Source of the DNA: Nocardia sp. NRRL S-836
GTDB lineage: Bacteria; Actinomycetota; Actinomycetes; Mycobacteriales; Pseudonocardiaceae
Reading direction: 5' to 3'
Assembly (NCBI RefSeq): GCF_001279525.1
Contig: NZ_LGDY01000090.1
Coordinates: forward strand, 1 to 64,000
DNA: 64,000 nt
The notes under the pieces are model-generated. The model saw nothing but the letters and a program-made list of their open reading frames with translations. It was not told where the DNA came from and made no database searches. Every line of letters begins with the position of its first letter. The stretch's first letter is position 1. This document shows positions 18,106 to 28,397 of the stretch, piece by piece. The translations under genes were made by a program, and so were the position numbers.

Positions 18106-19164
18106 TCAGAGCTGCTCGGTCTCCGCGTAGTCCTGACCGTCGTCGTGGGGGTCCAGGCCAGCGCCGGCACCCCAGCCCGTGTCGGACGGGTGGTAGTCCG
18201 ACGCGGCGGCGGAGGGGTCGAACCCAGGAGGCGAGTCCTTCAGCGCGAGGCCGAGGCCGACGAGCTTCATCTTGACCTCGTCGATCGACTTCGCACCGAA
18301 GTTGCGGATGTCCAGCAGGTCCGCTTCGCTGCGCGAAACCAGCTCGCCGACGGTGTGGATGCCTTCCCGCTTCAAGCAGTTGTAAGACCGGACCGTGAGG
18401 TCCAGGTCCTCGATAGGCATCGCGAACGCGGCGATGGTGTCGGCCTCGGCCGGCGACGGGCCGATCTCGATGCCCTCGGCGTCGATGTTCAGCTCGCGAG
18501 CGAGGCCGAACAGCTCCACCAGGGTCTTGCCCGCGGAGGCAACCGCGTCCCTCGGGGTGATCGAGGGCTTGGTCTCCACGTCGAGGATCAGCTTGTCGAA
18601 GTCCGTCCGCTGCTCAACACGCGTCGCCTCGACCTTGTACGTCACCTTGAGCACCGGCGAGTAGATCGAGTCGACGGGGATGCGGCCGATCTCGGCGCCC
18701 GCCTGCTTGTTCTGGACAGCCGGGACGTAGCCGCGACCGCGCTCGACGACGAGCTCGATCTCCAGCTTCCCCTTGCCGTTCAGGGTCGCGATGTGCAGGT
18801 CGGGGTTGTGCACGGTGACACCGGCCGGAGGCACGATGTCGCCCGCGGTCACCACACCGGGGCCCTGCTTGCGCAGGTACATGGTCACCGGCTCGTCCTC
18901 CTCGGACGAGACGACGAGCTCCTTGAGGTTCAGGATGACGTCGGTGACGTCCTCCTTCACCCCGGGAACCGTGGTGAACTCGTGCAGCACGCCGTCGATG
19001 CGGATGCTCGTGACAGCAGCACCGGGGATCGACGAGAGCAGCGTGCGGCGGATCGAGTTGCCGAGCGTGTAACCGAAGCCCGGCTCCAGCGGTTCGATGA
19101 CGAACCGGGAACGGGTCTCGGAGACCGCTTCCTCGCCGAGCGAGGGGCGCTGGGAAATCAGCAC
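18106..19164 (-). CDS. rpoA: DNA-directed RNA polymerase subunit alpha
   Basis: The 352-residue product has the N-terminal dimerisation domain ([20 protein letters not shown]) and the C-terminal domain that contacts UP elements and activators ([25 protein letters not shown]). An acidic C-terminal tail follows. The GTG at 19164 is chosen because GAAGGGAAG lies 6 nt upstream and the product then begins MLISQRP as in relatives; a TTG 24 bases further out would place that Shine-Dalgarno inside the gene. Confidence 0.96.
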   Translation of the reverse strand: MLISQRPSLGEEAVSETRSRFVIEPLEPGFGYTLGNSIRRTLLSSIPGAAVTSIRIDGVLHEFTTVPGVKEDVTDVILNLKELVVSSEEDEPVTMYLRKQGPGVVTAGDIVPPAGVTVHNPDLHIATLNGKGKLEIELVVERGRGYVPAVQNKQAGAEIGRIPVDSIYSPVLKVTYKVEATRVEQRTDFDKLILDVETKPSITPRDAVASAGKTLVELFGLARELNIDAEGIEIGPSPAEADTIAAFAMPIEDLDLTVRSYNCLKREGIHTVGELVSRSEADLLDIRNFGAKSIDEVKMKLVGLGLALKDSPPGFDPSAAASDYHPSDTGWGAGAGLDPHDDGQDYAETEQL

Positions 19165-19275
19165 TGGGTTCTTCCCTTCGGACGACAACGCCCGCTATTT
19201 GACGTTGTCAGGAGCCAGTCGCGGAGACTGGCAAACGCTCTCGGCGCACCCTTCGCGCCGAAGCGGGACCCGACC

Positions 19276-19306
19276 CGAGCCACTGTCCGAAGAAGACAGT
19301 GGCTCG
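19276..19306 (-). other. Hairpin between rpsD and rpoA
   Basis: Perfect 12-bp stem CGAGCCACTGTC (19276-19287) and complement (19295-19306) with a 7-nt loop and no T-run. Likely a processing or attenuation site setting the ratio of ribosomal protein to polymerase mRNA. Confidence 0.5.
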
Positions 19307-19313
19307 GAGAGGA

Positions 19314-19919
19314 TCACTTCGAGTAGAGCTCGACGATGAGCTGCTCGGTGACAGGCGTGTCGATCTGCGCGCGCTCGGGCAGCTGGTGCACGAGGATGCG
19401 CAGGTTCGAGGGGACGACCTGCAGCCAAGCCGGGATCGGCCGGTCACCGAAGGACGCGCGAGCAGCCTCGAAGGGCAGCGTCGGCATGGACTTCGGCTTC
19501 ACGTCGATGATGTCGAACTTCGACACCTGGTAGCTCGGGATGTTCACCTTCTGGCCGTTGACCAGGAAGTGGCCGTGCGCGACCAGCTGGCGAGCCTGGC
19601 GACGCGTGCGGGCGAGGCCCGCGCGGTACACCACGTTGTCGAGGCGGGCCTCGAGGATCTGGAGCAGGTTCTCACCGGTCTTGCCCGGGCGACGAACCGC
19701 TTCCTTGTAGTAGCGGACGAACTGCTTCTCGAGGACGCCGTAGGTGTAGCGAGCCTTCTGCTTCTCCTGGAGCTGCAGCAGGTACTCGGACTCCTTGACC
19801 CTGCCGCGGCCGTGCTGGCCGGGCGGGTACGGACGGCGCTCGAACGCCTGGTCCCCACCAACGAGGTCGACCTTCAGGCGGCGCGAGATACGCGTCGCGG
19901 GTCCCGTGTAACGAGCCAT
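19314..19919 (-). CDS. rpsD: 30S ribosomal protein S4
   Basis: Primary 16S rRNA-binding protein that nucleates 30S assembly. Its 201 residues open with [19 protein letters not shown]. The S4 RNA-binding motif ([10 protein letters not shown] to [11 protein letters not shown]) is at about residues 90-125. It lacks the N-terminal zinc cysteines found in some S4 proteins. In the alpha operon of many bacteria S4 also represses its own operon; no such site was recognised here. Confidence 0.97.
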   Translation of the reverse strand: MARYTGPATRISRRLKVDLVGGDQAFERRPYPPGQHGRGRVKESEYLLQLQEKQKARYTYGVLEKQFVRYYKEAVRRPGKTGENLLQILEARLDNVVYRAGLARTRRQARQLVAHGHFLVNGQKVNIPSYQVSKFDIIDVKPKSMPTLPFEAARASFGDRPIPAWLQVVPSNLRILVHQLPERAQIDTPVTEQLIVELYSK

Positions 19920-19942
19920 TAGTTCTTACTCCTCCCCGTGCC

Positions 19943-20350
19943 TCAGACCCGGCGCCGCTTGGGCGGGCGGCAGCCGTTGTGGGGCTGCGGGGTCACGTCC
20001 TGGATGGTGCCGACCTCGAGACCGGCGGCCTGCAGCGAACGGATCGCGGTCTCACGGCCGGAGCCAGGACCCTTGACGAACACGTCCACCTTGCGCATGC
20101 CGTGCTCGGCGGCCTTGCGGGCGGCGTTCTCGGCAGCCATCTGCGCCGCGAACGGCGTGGACTTGCGAGAACCCTTGAAGCCGACGTGGCCGGCGGACGC
20201 CCACGAGATCACGTTGCCCATCGGGTCCGTGATGGACACGATGGTGTTGTTGAACGTGCTCTTGATGTGCGCCTGGCCGTGCGAGACGTTCTTCTTTTCC
20301 TTGCGCCGGATCTTCTTGACCCCGGCGCCCTGACGGGACTTGGGTGGCAA
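19943..20350 (-). CDS. rpsK: 30S ribosomal protein S11
   Basis: Platform protein of the 30S subunit near the mRNA exit. Its 135 residues include [11 protein letters not shown] and the conserved end [11 protein letters not shown] in the form [11 protein letters not shown]. It lies 37 nt downstream of rpsM and 23 nt upstream of rpsD, in standard alpha-operon order. Confidence 0.97.
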   Translation of the reverse strand: MPPKSRQGAGVKKIRRKEKKNVSHGQAHIKSTFNNTIVSITDPMGNVISWASAGHVGFKGSRKSTPFAAQMAAENAARKAAEHGMRKVDVFVKGPGSGRETAIRSLQAAGLEVGTIQDVTPQPHNGCRPPKRRRV

Positions 20351-20387
20351 AACAGACTCCTAAGTTGAGGGCAGCAGACCCGAGGTC

Positions 20388-20768
20388 TTACTTCTTGCCG
20401 GCCTTCTTCTTGCCGGCCACGGTCTTCTTCGGACCCTTGCGGGTACGAGCGTTCGTCTTCGTGCGCTGTCCGCGAACGGGCAGACCGCGACGGTGCCGAA
20501 GACCCGCGTAGCAGCCGATCTCCATCTTGCGACGGATGTCGGCCGCGACCTCGCGACGGAGGTCACCCTCGACCTTGAAGTTGTTCTCGATGTAGTCCCG
20601 CAGAGTGGCGACGTCGTCGTCCGTCAGATCCTTCACCCGGAGGTCGGGCGAGATCGACGTGGCGGCCAGCACCTCCTTGGAACGGGTGCGGCCGATGCCG
20701 AAGATGTAGGTGAGCGCGATCTCCATCCGCTTTTCGCGGGGGAGGTCGACGCCAGCGAGTCGTGCCAT
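20388..20768 (-). CDS. rpsM: 30S ribosomal protein S13
   Basis: Head protein of the 30S subunit that contacts tRNA and the 50S bridge. The ATG at 20768 gives 126 residues opening [14 protein letters not shown]. The [21 protein letters not shown] block is intact and the tail is Lys-rich. The open frame runs 29 codons further upstream but without S13 character. Confidence 0.97.
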   Translation of the reverse strand: MARLAGVDLPREKRMEIALTYIFGIGRTRSKEVLAATSISPDLRVKDLTDDDVATLRDYIENNFKVEGDLRREVAADIRRKMEIGCYAGLRHRRGLPVRGQRTKTNARTRKGPKKTVAGKKKAGKK

Positions 20769-20893
20769 GTGGCGATTAACTCCTGTCGTATTTCCAGGTC
20801 TGCTCCTCGTCCAGTTCCGGTGACTGACTCGCTGTGTCGTTCCGGCTGCTCTCACAACCGGTGTCCCGGCCCCGGCCTGGAATCCGGGGGTGT

Positions 20894-20919
20894 CCGCACG
20901 CTTGAAGCCCTGCGTGCGG
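20894..20919 (-). other. Hairpin between rpmJ and rpsM
   Basis: Perfect 8-bp stem CCGCACGC (20894-20901) and GCGTGCGG (20912-20919) with a 10-nt loop, inside the 216-base gap between rpmJ and rpsM. The gap is unusually long for this operon; the hairpin may be a leader structure. Confidence 0.35.
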
Positions 20920-20984
20920 CAGGTACGAGGAGGCTTCTCGTTACTGCGTCATCGAAGAGCTCGACGAGCGCGTGGGGGAACTGC

Positions 20985-21098
20985 TCAGCCCTGACGCTGC
21001 TTGTGGCGCAGGTTCTCGCAGATCACCATGACCCGGCCGTGACGGCGGATCACCTTGCACTTGTCGCAGATCTTCTTGACGCTCGGCTGGACCTTCAC
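20985..21098 (-). CDS. rpmJ: 50S ribosomal protein L36 (zinc-binding)
   Basis: A 37-residue protein starting at GTG 21098: [20 protein letters not shown], then [17 protein letters not shown]. The zinc ribbon ligands Cys11, Cys14 and Cys27 and a histidine at 32 are present, so this is the zinc-containing form. It lies 25 nt after infA, the usual order. Confidence 0.95.
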   Translation of the reverse strand: MKVQPSVKKICDKCKVIRRHGRVMVICENLRHKQRQG

Positions 21099-21123
21099 GC
21101 CTGAGATCTCCTGCTACTGGAGG

Positions 21124-21345
21124 TCACTTGTAGCGGTAGACGATGCGCCCGCGGGACAGGTCGTAGGGCGAGAGCTCCACGACAACCCGGTCCTCAGGGA
21201 GGATGCGGATGTAGTGCTGACGCATCTTGCCGCTGATGTGCGCGAGTACCTTGTGACCGTTCTCCAACTCGACCCTGAACATCGCGTTGGGGAGCGGCTC
21301 GACTACGCGGCCCTCGACCTCAATGGCCCCGTCCTTCTTGCCCAT
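21124..21345 (-). CDS. infA: Translation initiation factor IF-1
   Basis: Single S1-like OB-fold protein that binds the 30S A site during initiation. Its 73 residues open [14 protein letters not shown] and include [16 protein letters not shown] and the conserved end GRIVYRYK. The ATG at 21345 is set by this opening. First gene of the infA-rpmJ-rpsM-rpsK-rpsD-rpoA-rplQ unit. Confidence 0.97.
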   Translation of the reverse strand: MGKKDGAIEVEGRVVEPLPNAMFRVELENGHKVLAHISGKMRQHYIRILPEDRVVVELSPYDLSRGRIVYRYK

Positions 21346-21455
21346 GTCCTCCGCGTTTCGTGACGGTGGTAATAACCTTTGGACGCGTTTCACCCCGGCT
21401 CGATCTCACCTCGGAGGGCACGACGGAACCGGCGCTACGGATGCGCCACCTGACC

Positions 21456-21484
21456 AGTGTACGCAGTTCACTCCGGCAACCCAA
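21456..21484 (-). promoter_or_regulatory. Candidate infA operon promoter
   Basis: On the minus strand TTGGGT (21479-21484) and TACACT (21456-21461) are 17 bp apart, about 105 nt before the infA start. It overlaps the end of the upstream lipoprotein gene, which would explain how the alpha operon is driven separately from secY-adk-map. Confidence 0.4.
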
Positions 21485-22142
21485 ATCGGGCCCTGTCAGC
21501 TCCGCCACCCTCCCGCGCGCAGCGCTCCAGCCAGGGCCGCAGCGCGCCGATGCGGCTGATCTCCGACTCGTGCAGACCGAGCACCGAGCGGAGCGTGCGG
21601 ACCCGTTGAACGGTGATGCGCCACCCGTACGTGGTCTCGTCAGAACACCGCTGAGCTGCGTTGTCGAGCGCGACGTCGCCGGAGCCGACGCCGTAGGTGG
21701 CCGGGCTCGGGTCGCCGGGACCGCGCTGGCCGAACCCCGCCGTGTCGAGGCAGTGCAGCAGCGCGGCGTCGGCGGCCCGCGTCTCCGCGGCCTCCGGGCC
21801 CGACTTCAGCCGCACGTCCCATTCGCGCGCCACGGCGTCGTGCAGCTCCGTGATGCGAGTCACTGCTTCGACGTACTCCGGCCCGGCTTCGGCCCGCGCC
21901 CGGCCGCCGCACCCGCCGTCGACCGGTGGCGGCGGGTCGGCGAAGTTCGGCCGGACGACGACCAGGTCGGAGAACGGCGGCCGGCAGTCCTCCACGTCGG
22001 CGATGACGTCGGCGAGGAACAGCTGGTCGGCGATCCGGTCCGGCCGGACGTCCTGGTAGGTCAGATCGGTGGCCGGCTTCGAGGCAGCACAGCCTGCGAG
22101 TGGAATCAGAAGGGCGGACAGGACGAAACGGGTGACCCCCAC
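21468..22142 (-). CDS. Putative lipoprotein, function unknown
   Basis: The 224-residue product has a lipoprotein signal peptide with lipobox LAGC (Cys18). The mature part is soluble and Ala/Arg/Asp-rich, with cysteines near residues 53, 78, 130, 165 and 209. No domain recognised. The GTG start follows a GGGGG tract by 4 nt. It stands between a terminator and the infA promoter, an insertion into the otherwise standard order map-infA. Confidence 0.75.
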   Translation of the reverse strand: MGVTRFVLSALLIPLAGCAASKPATDLTYQDVRPDRIADQLFLADVIADVEDCRPPFSDLVVVRPNFADPPPPVDGGCGGRARAEAGPEYVEAVTRITELHDAVAREWDVRLKSGPEAAETRAADAALLHCLDTAGFGQRGPGDPSPATYGVGSGDVALDNAAQRCSDETTYGWRITVQRVRTLRSVLGLHESEISRIGALRPWLERCAREGGGADRARFGLPE

Positions 22143-22245
22143 AATGCCCCCAGCATTGGCTCGTTCGTCACCTCGACCCTATCGAGCGCCCACAACCGGT
22201 TTTCCCGCACGAACCGGCCGGGCCGCAGGCGTGCGCACAACGACA

Positions 22246-22278
22246 ACGGCCCCCGCCTCGGGTCGAGACGGGGGCCGT
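22246..22278 (-). terminator. Terminator after map
   Basis: A 10-bp stem ACGGCCCCCG (22246-22255) and complement (22269-22278), with an inner CTC/GAG pairing. It closes the secY-adk-map unit. Confidence 0.75.
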
Positions 22279-22303
22279 GCCGGAACGTGCGGGTGCTGCG
22301 GGC

Positions 22304-23077
22304 TCAGTCCTCGGGCGCGGTGAGCACCCAGGGGCCTTCCTCGGTGATCGCGACCGTGTGCTCCCAGTGCGCGGCACGCGTCCCGTCGAGCGTGATGACG
22401 GTCCAGCCGTCGTCCAGCTCCTGCGAGTCGTCCGTGCCGAGCGTGAGCATCGGCTCGATCGCGATGGCCATGCCGACCTTGAGCTTGGGGCCCTTGCCGG
22501 GCTTGCCGTAGTTCGGCAGGAACGGGTCCATGTGCATCTTGGTGCCGATGCCGTGGCCGCCGTAGTCCGCGACGATGCCGTACTCGATGCCGTCGCGCTC
22601 GCCCGACTCGATGGCCGAGGCCTCGATGGCGAACGAGATGTCGGTGAGCCGCCCGCCGGGCAGCGCGGCCTCGATGCCCGCGAGCATCGACAGCCTGGTC
22701 GCCTCGGACAGCCTGTGGTCGGCCGGCGAGAGCTCGCCGACGCCCACGGTGACCGCCGAGTCGCCGTGCCAGCCGTCGAGGATGGCGCCGCAGTCGATGG
22801 AGATGAGGTCGCCCTCGGCCAGCACCTGCGTGCGGCTGGGGATGCCGTGGACGATCTGCTCGTTCACCGACGCGCAGATGCTCGCGGGGAACCCGTGGTA
22901 GCCCTTGAACGACGGAACGGCGCCGGCGTCGCGGATCGTCTGCTCCGCGATCTCGTCGAGCTCCTGCGTGGAGACACCGACCTTGACCGCGTCGACGACG
23001 TTGCGCAGGGCGCGGGCCACGACCAGGCCGGAGGCGCGCATGGCCTCCAGCTGGCCGCGGGTCTTGATCTCGATCAT
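22304..23077 (-). CDS. map: Methionine aminopeptidase, type I
   Basis: Removes the initiator methionine from nascent proteins. Five metal ligands can be seen: Asp in [14 protein letters not shown] (two), His in YGGHGIG, Glu in AIEPM and Glu in HWEHTVA. The ATG at 23077 gives 257 residues starting MIEIKT. A GTG at 23131 overlapping the adk stop (GTGA) would add 18 residues and cannot be excluded, since such coupling is common in this genome. No N-terminal zinc-finger extension. Confidence 0.95.
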   Translation of the reverse strand: MIEIKTRGQLEAMRASGLVVARALRNVVDAVKVGVSTQELDEIAEQTIRDAGAVPSFKGYHGFPASICASVNEQIVHGIPSRTQVLAEGDLISIDCGAILDGWHGDSAVTVGVGELSPADHRLSEATRLSMLAGIEAALPGGRLTDISFAIEASAIESGERDGIEYGIVADYGGHGIGTKMHMDPFLPNYGKPGKGPKLKVGMAIAIEPMLTLGTDDSQELDDGWTVITLDGTRAAHWEHTVAITEEGPWVLTAPED

Positions 23078-23127
23078 CTTTTCACTGCCTGTGACAACGG
23101 ACCGGAGTCGGTCGAGCAGTCCACCGG

Positions 23128-23687
<560 letters not shown>

Positions 23688-23688
<1 letters not shown>

Positions 23689-25001
23689 TAGCGGAGGAAC
23701 CCTTCGTAATTGCGCTGCATGAGCTGGCTCTCGATCTGCTTCACGGTGTCGAGACCGACACCGACCATGATCAGAACCGCGGTGCCGCCGAACGGGAAGT
23801 TCTGGTTCTGGCCCTCGTTGGTGATGTCGAGGAACAGGTTCGGCAGGATCGCCACGATGCCGAGGTAGAGCGACCCGGGCAGCGTGATGCGGCCCAGGAC
23901 GAACTTCAGGTACTCGGCGGTGGGGCGACCGGGACGGATGCCGGGGATGAAGCCACCGAACTTCTTCATCTCGTCGGCACGCTCGTCCGGGTTGAACGTG
24001 ATGCCGACGTAGAAGTACGTGAAGAACACGATCAGCAGGAAGTAGACGGCGATGTGCACCCAGCTCGACTGCTTGACCAGGTAGGTCTGCACGAACGTGG
24101 AGAACCAGTTGGGCTCACCCGAGGAGTTCGTGAGGCGGACGATCAGGTCCGGCAGGTAGAGCAGCGACGAAGCGAAGATGACCGGGATGACGCCGGCCTG
24201 GTTCACCTTGAGGGGGAGGTACGTCGAGGTGCCGCCGTACATGCGGCGACCGATCATGCGCTTGGCGTACTGCACCGGGATGCGGCGCTGGGCCTGCTCG
24301 ACGTAGATGACGCTCGCGATGATGAGCAGAGCGGCCACGCAGACCAGGATGAAGGTGATCCGGCTCTGGTCCTTCTCCCAGATGTTCTTGCCCTCGGCCG
24401 GGATCCGGGCCGCGATACCGGTGAAGATCAGCAACGACATGCCGTTGCCGATGCCCTTCTCGGTGATCAGCTCACCCAGCCACATGATGACCGAGGTACC
24501 GGCCGTCATCGTGACGACCAGGACGATCAACGTGAAGATGCTGTCCTTGCCGGGGATGACGTCCTGGTCGCACTCACCGAACAGCTGCCCGCGCACCGCC
24601 AGCGCCACCAGACCGGTCGACTGCAGGATCGCGAGGCCGATGGTCAGGTAGCGGGTGTACTGCGTGAGCTTGCCCTGCCCGGCCTGCCCTTCCTTCTTCA
24701 GCTGCTCGAACCGCGGGATGACCACGGTGAGGAGCTGGATGATGATGCTCGCCGTGATGTAGGGCATGATGCCCAGCGCGAACACCGACAGGTTGAGCAG
24801 CGCGCCGCCGCTGAACAGGTTGATCAGCGAGTAGATGTTCTGGCCTTCGAGCTGCTCAGCACACGCCCGCACGTTCTTGAAGGACACGCCCGGCGCGGGC
24901 ATGGTCGCACCAAGCCGGTACACAATGATGATCCCGAGCGTGAACAGGATCTTCTTGCGTAGATCCGGCGTCGCGAGAGCCGAGCGGAATGCGCCGAGCA
25001 C
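23688..25001 (-). CDS. secY: Protein translocase subunit SecY
   Basis: Channel subunit of the Sec translocon; 437 residues with ten predicted transmembrane helices. The first follows [11 protein letters not shown], and the conserved cytosolic loop [19 protein letters not shown] and the IRPGRPT segment are intact. The GTG at 25001 has a textbook AGGAGG 5 nt upstream. Upstream lies a gap of 464 bases with a strong hairpin, so secY-adk-map seems to be its own transcription unit within the spc region. Confidence 0.96.
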
Positions 25002-25415
25002 GCGAACCTCCTGAGCGTTGCCGACCCCCAGGGACCGGCACATGCGGTAGATGGCAGGGCCGAGGTAGGTAGCCACGACCAAGCAACCCGGAGGACATCC
25101 GGGTTCAGCCCGCAACACTAACAGTCCCCCACCACCTGGTCGTACCCAGTGGCCAATCACAGGTTCAACTCGGTTGATCTCTGCCCGGTCCACTAGGCCA
25201 TCCGGGGTAGCAAACCCGGACAATCCGTGCTACTAGCAGCCACAACAGGCTCAGCGAACGCCCCGGCACCCCTCCGAGTTCCCACCGATCGGGGGGAAAT
25301 TTCAGCTCCACGCAGAACACCACAACACAAAGTCCTCAGCGGCGGTTCCGCGGTGGGTGGCTTCCCCGTCCAGCGCTCCGACCGTTTGCCGGGCCTGTGA
25401 GGGCACACCGCAACG
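25002..25415 (-). promoter_or_regulatory. secY-adk-map upstream region
   Basis: About 410 bases without a gene after a strong terminator-like hairpin, presumably holding the secY promoter. A hairpin AACCCGGA/TCCGGGTT lies near 25086-25106. Candidate boxes TTGAAC and TACGAC (18-bp spacing, minus strand, near 25130-25165) are weak. Nothing else is evident. Confidence 0.35.
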
Positions 25416-25453
25416 CCGAAGGGCCCCGAGGCGAAAGCCTCGGGGCCCTTCGG
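25416..25453 (-). terminator. Strong hairpin between rplO and secY
   Basis: Perfect 17-bp stem CCGAAGGGCCCCGAGGC (25416-25432) and complement (25437-25453) closed by a GAAA tetraloop, just beyond the rplO stop. No long T-run, but one of the most stable stems in the window. It probably ends or attenuates the S10-spc transcript. Confidence 0.75.
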
Positions 25454-25465
25454 ACAAGCCAGGGA

Positions 25466-25906
25466 TCAGGCGACCGTGGTCGTCCCACCCGCAGCAGCGA
25501 TCTTCTCCACAGCGGTCTTGGAGAACTTGTTCGCCGTGACGTCCAGCTTGACGCTGACGTCACCGTCACCCAGCACCTTGACGAGCGAGCCCTTGCGGAC
25601 CAGCCCGGCCAGCACCAGTGCGGCGACGTCCACCGAGCCACCCTCCGGGAAGGAGGCGGCGATCGAGGAGACGTTCACGACCTGGTACTCGGTGCGGAAC
25701 GGGTTCTTGAAGCCCTTGAGCTTCGGGAGCCGCATGTGCAGCGGCATCTGGCCACCTTCGAAGCGCGGCGAGACGTTCTTGCGAGCGCCCGTGCCCTTCG
25801 TACCGCGGCCGGCGGTCTTGCCCTTGGAGCCCTCACCGCGGCCGACGCGGGTCTTGGCGGTCTTGGCTCCGGGAGCGGGACGCAGGTCGTGGATCTTGAT
25901 GGTCAC
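25466..25906 (-). CDS. rplO: 50S ribosomal protein L15
   Basis: Its 146 residues begin [15 protein letters not shown], with the Gly-rich [17 protein letters not shown] region that threads into 23S rRNA. The L15 body includes [14 protein letters not shown]. The ATG overlaps the rpmD stop (ATGA). It is the last gene before the strong hairpin that separates secY. Confidence 0.97.
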   Translation of the reverse strand: MTIKIHDLRPAPGAKTAKTRVGRGEGSKGKTAGRGTKGTGARKNVSPRFEGGQMPLHMRLPKLKGFKNPFRTEYQVVNVSSIAASFPEGGSVDVAALVLAGLVRKGSLVKVLGDGDVSVKLDVTANKFSKTAVEKIAAAGGTTTVA

Positions 25907-26088
25907 GACTGGACCTCCTCAACACTCACCAGGTGGCGCACGGCGTGGATCAGGCCGAGCACCTGGGGGGTGTCCTCACGCACGACCGACTGGCGGATCT
26001 TGCGCAGCCCGAGGGTGCGCATCGACTCGCGGTGGTTGTGCTTGGTACCGATGGTGCTGCGCACCTGGGTGATCTTGAGCTGAGCCAT
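25903..26088 (-). CDS. rpmD: 50S ribosomal protein L30
   Basis: A 61-residue protein opening [14 protein letters not shown], with [12 protein letters not shown] in the middle, of standard bacterial length. The start at 26088 is set by this opening; the open frame upstream is not L30-like. It lies 2 nt from rpsE and overlaps rplO by 4 nt. Confidence 0.96.
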   Translation of the reverse strand: MAQLKITQVRSTIGTKHNHRESMRTLGLRKIRQSVVREDTPQVLGLIHAVRHLVSVEEVQS

Positions 26089-26090
26089 GA

Positions 26091-26699
26091 TCAGACCCCC
26101 TGGCCCGCGCGAGCGCGGATCATGCCGGCGGGAGCGACGTCCTCGAGGGGCAGGCCACGACGGGCCGCGACCTCTTCGGGACGCTGCAGACCCTTGAGGG
26201 CCGCCACGGTCGCGTGCACGATGTTGATCGCGTTGTCGGAGCCCAGGGACTTCGACAGCACGTCGTGCACGCCGGCGCACTCGAGGACGGCGCGGACAGC
26301 GCCACCCGCGATGACACCGGTACCGGCCGAGGCCGGACGCAGCAGGACCACACCAGCGGCCTTCTCACCCTGGATCGGGTGGGGGATGGTGCCGGCGATG
26401 CGGGGAACGCGGAAGAAGTTCTTCTTCGCTTCCTCGACACCCTTGGCGATGGCCGCGGGAACTTCCTTGGCCTTGCCGTAACCGACGCCGACCATGCCGT
26501 CGCCGTCACCCACCACGACGAGCGCGGTGAAGCTGAACCGACGACCACCCTTGACCACCTTGGAGACGCGGTTGATCGCAACCACGCGCTCGAGGTGGGG
26601 GGTCTTCTCCTGGGCCGCGCCGCCGCGGCCGCCGTCACGACGGTCGCGGCGCTCTCCGCGCTCGCCCCCGCCGCCTTCGCGACGCGTACGTCCTGGCAT
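26091..26699 (-). CDS. rpsE: 30S ribosomal protein S5
   Basis: Decoding-fidelity protein of the 30S body. Its 202 residues carry an Arg/Gly-rich N-terminal extension (about residues 1-30, [19 protein letters not shown]) before the double-stranded RNA-binding domain ([19 protein letters not shown]) and the C-terminal domain ([14 protein letters not shown]). The extension is longer than in E. coli and low complexity; similar Arg/Gly tails are common in actinobacterial S5. Confidence 0.97.
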   Translation of the reverse strand: MPGRTRREGGGGERGERRDRRDGGRGGAAQEKTPHLERVVAINRVSKVVKGGRRFSFTALVVVGDGDGMVGVGYGKAKEVPAAIAKGVEEAKKNFFRVPRIAGTIPHPIQGEKAAGVVLLRPASAGTGVIAGGAVRAVLECAGVHDVLSKSLGSDNAINIVHATVAALKGLQRPEEVAARRGLPLEDVAPAGMIRARAGQGV

Positions 26700-26733
26700 C
26701 AGGCGTCCCTCTCAATTCCAGTGATGATCATTG

Positions 26734-27135
26734 TCAGAACTCCAGCCCCGCCTCGCGAGCGGCGTCAGCCAGAGCGGCGATGCGGCCGTGGTACGCGTTG
26801 CCACCGCGGTCGAACACGACCGCCGTGATGCCGGCGTCCTTGGCACGGGCCGCGGCCAGCTGGCCGACCTTGGCCGCGCGGGCCTTCTTGTCGCCTTCCA
26901 GCGCACGGACGTCGGCCTCCATCGAGGAAGCGGACGCGACCGTGTGGCCCTTCAGGTCGTCGATGATCTGCACGGTGATGTGCTTCGACGACCTGTGCAC
27001 GACCAGGCGCGGACGCTCGGCGGTGCCGCTGACCTTCTTGCGGAGGCGGAAGTGGCGACGGGCCTTCGCAACACGACGCCTGGTGGAGATGTCCTTGCCC
27101 ACCGGCTTGCGCTTCGTAACAGTCGACTCGCTCAT
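26734..27135 (-). CDS. rplR: 50S ribosomal protein L18
   Basis: 5S rRNA-binding protein of 133 residues. The core runs [33 protein letters not shown], then [28 protein letters not shown] in successive segments. The ATG at 27135 is one base before the rplF stop region; upstream codons in the same frame lie inside rplF and are not L18-like. Confidence 0.97.
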   Translation of the reverse strand: MSESTVTKRKPVGKDISTRRRVAKARRHFRLRKKVSGTAERPRLVVHRSSKHITVQIIDDLKGHTVASASSMEADVRALEGDKKARAAKVGQLAAARAKDAGITAVVFDRGGNAYHGRIAALADAAREAGLEF

Positions 27136-27136
27136 G

Positions 27137-27676
27137 TCACTTACCCGTCTTTCCGACCTTGCGACGGATCTTCTCGCCCGAGTACCGGACGCCCTTGCCC
27201 TTGTACGGGTCGGGCTTGCGCAGCTTGCGGATGTTGGCGGCGACCTCACCGACCAGCTGCTTGTCGATACCCGAGACGGAGAAGCGGGTCGGGGTCTCCA
27301 CCGCGAAGGTGATGCCCGCGGGGGCCTCGACCTTGACGGGGTGGGAGTAACCGAGTGCGAACTCGAGCTCAGTGCCCTTGAGCGCGACGCGGTAACCGAC
27401 GCCGTGGATTTCCATCTTCTTTTCGTAACCCTGGGTCACACCGACGACCATGTTGTGCACGAGCGTGCGCGACAAGCCGTGGAGCGCGCGGTTCCGGCGC
27501 TCGTCGTTCGGGCGCTTGACCTCGAGAGTGCCGTCCTCAGCCTTCTCCAGGCTGATCGGCTCAGCGATCGTCAGCGTCAGGGTGCCCTTGGGGCCCTTCA
27601 CGCTCACGTCCTGGCCGGCGATGTTCACGTCGACCCCGGAGGGGACAATGATCGGCTGCTTACCGATGCGCGACAT
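27137..27676 (-). CDS. rplF: 50S ribosomal protein L6
   Basis: Two-domain 23S rRNA-binding protein near the factor-binding site. Its 179 residues open MSRIGKQPI. The C-terminal domain carries [27 protein letters not shown] in segments, and the Lys-rich end is intact. Standard spc-operon position. Confidence 0.97.
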   Translation of the reverse strand: MSRIGKQPIIVPSGVDVNIAGQDVSVKGPKGTLTLTIAEPISLEKAEDGTLEVKRPNDERRNRALHGLSRTLVHNMVVGVTQGYEKKMEIHGVGYRVALKGTELEFALGYSHPVKVEAPAGITFAVETPTRFSVSGIDKQLVGEVAANIRKLRKPDPYKGKGVRYSGEKIRRKVGKTGK

Positions 27677-27688
27677 GTCTACTCCCCC

Positions 27689-28087
27689 TTACCAAACGTA
27701 GGCGAGGACTTCTCCGCCCACGCCTGCCTTGTTGGCCTGGCGGTCGGTCATGAGACCACCAGAGGTCGAAATGATCGCCACACCGAGGCCACCGAGAACT
27801 CGGGGCAGGCCGGTGGACTTCGCGTACACGCGCAGGCCGGGCTTCGACACACGGCGGAGACCCGCGATGCTGCGCTCCCGGTTGGGGCCGTACTTCAGCT
27901 CGACGACGAGGTTCTTGGCGACCTCGCCCTCCTCGTCGCGGTACGAGGCGATGTAGCCCTCGCGCTTGAGGATCTCGGCGATGTTGGCCTTCAACTTCGA
28001 GTGCGGCATCACGACCTTGTCGTGGTAAGCCGAGTTCGCGTTGCGCAGACGAGTGAGCATGTCTGCGATCGGATCGGTCATCGTCAT
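27689..28087 (-). CDS. rpsH: 30S ribosomal protein S8
   Basis: Primary binder of the 16S central domain; its 132 residues open [16 protein letters not shown]. The C-terminal signature [12 protein letters not shown] is present. The second Met (ATG two codons later) is an alternative start. In E. coli S8 represses the spc operon; no matching leader was recognised here. Confidence 0.97.
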   Translation of the reverse strand: MTMTDPIADMLTRLRNANSAYHDKVVMPHSKLKANIAEILKREGYIASYRDEEGEVAKNLVVELKYGPNRERSIAGLRRVSKPGLRVYAKSTGLPRVLGGLGVAIISTSGGLMTDRQANKAGVGGEVLAYVW

Positions 28088-28140
28088 GGTGACCTGGTCA
28101 ACCCTTCTCGCTGCGGTTCACCGCTCAGGGTCCAGACCTG

Positions 28141-28160
28141 CCCTCCCCGGACGGGGAGGG
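28141..28160 (-). other. Hairpin between rpsN and rpsH
   Basis: CCCTCCCCG pairs with CGGGGAGGG around a 2-4 nt loop in the 120-base rpsN-rpsH gap, the longest gap inside this stretch of the operon. A possible processing or attenuation point. Confidence 0.35.
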
Positions 28161-28207
28161 ACAGGACGGTCGTGTGCGGGCCTACAGCGAAGTAATGAAG
28201 CTCTTGA

Positions 28208-28393
28208 TTACCAGCTGGACTTGCTCACGCCAGGCAGCTCACCGCGGTGAGCCATCTCGCGCAGGCAGATCCGGCAGAGGCCGAACTTGCGGAACACCGC
28301 GTGGGGGCGGCCGCAACGCTGGCACCGGGTGTAGCCCCGGACCTTGAACTTCGGCTTCTTCGCGGCCTTGTTGATCAACGCCTTCTTGGCCAT
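28208..28393 (-). CDS. rpsZ: 30S ribosomal protein S14 type Z (zinc-binding)
   Basis: A 61-residue S14 with the zinc pattern CQRC (residues 24-27) and CRIC (40-43). This is the short zinc-ribbon form as opposed to the long cysteine-free form. It opens [13 protein letters not shown] and ends GVSKSSW. It sits 4 nt after rplE. Some actinobacteria keep a second, zinc-free S14 under Zur control elsewhere; none is in this window. Confidence 0.96.
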   Translation of the reverse strand: MAKKALINKAAKKPKFKVRGYTRCQRCGRPHAVFRKFGLCRICLREMAHRGELPGVSKSSW

Positions 28394-28397
28394 CGAC

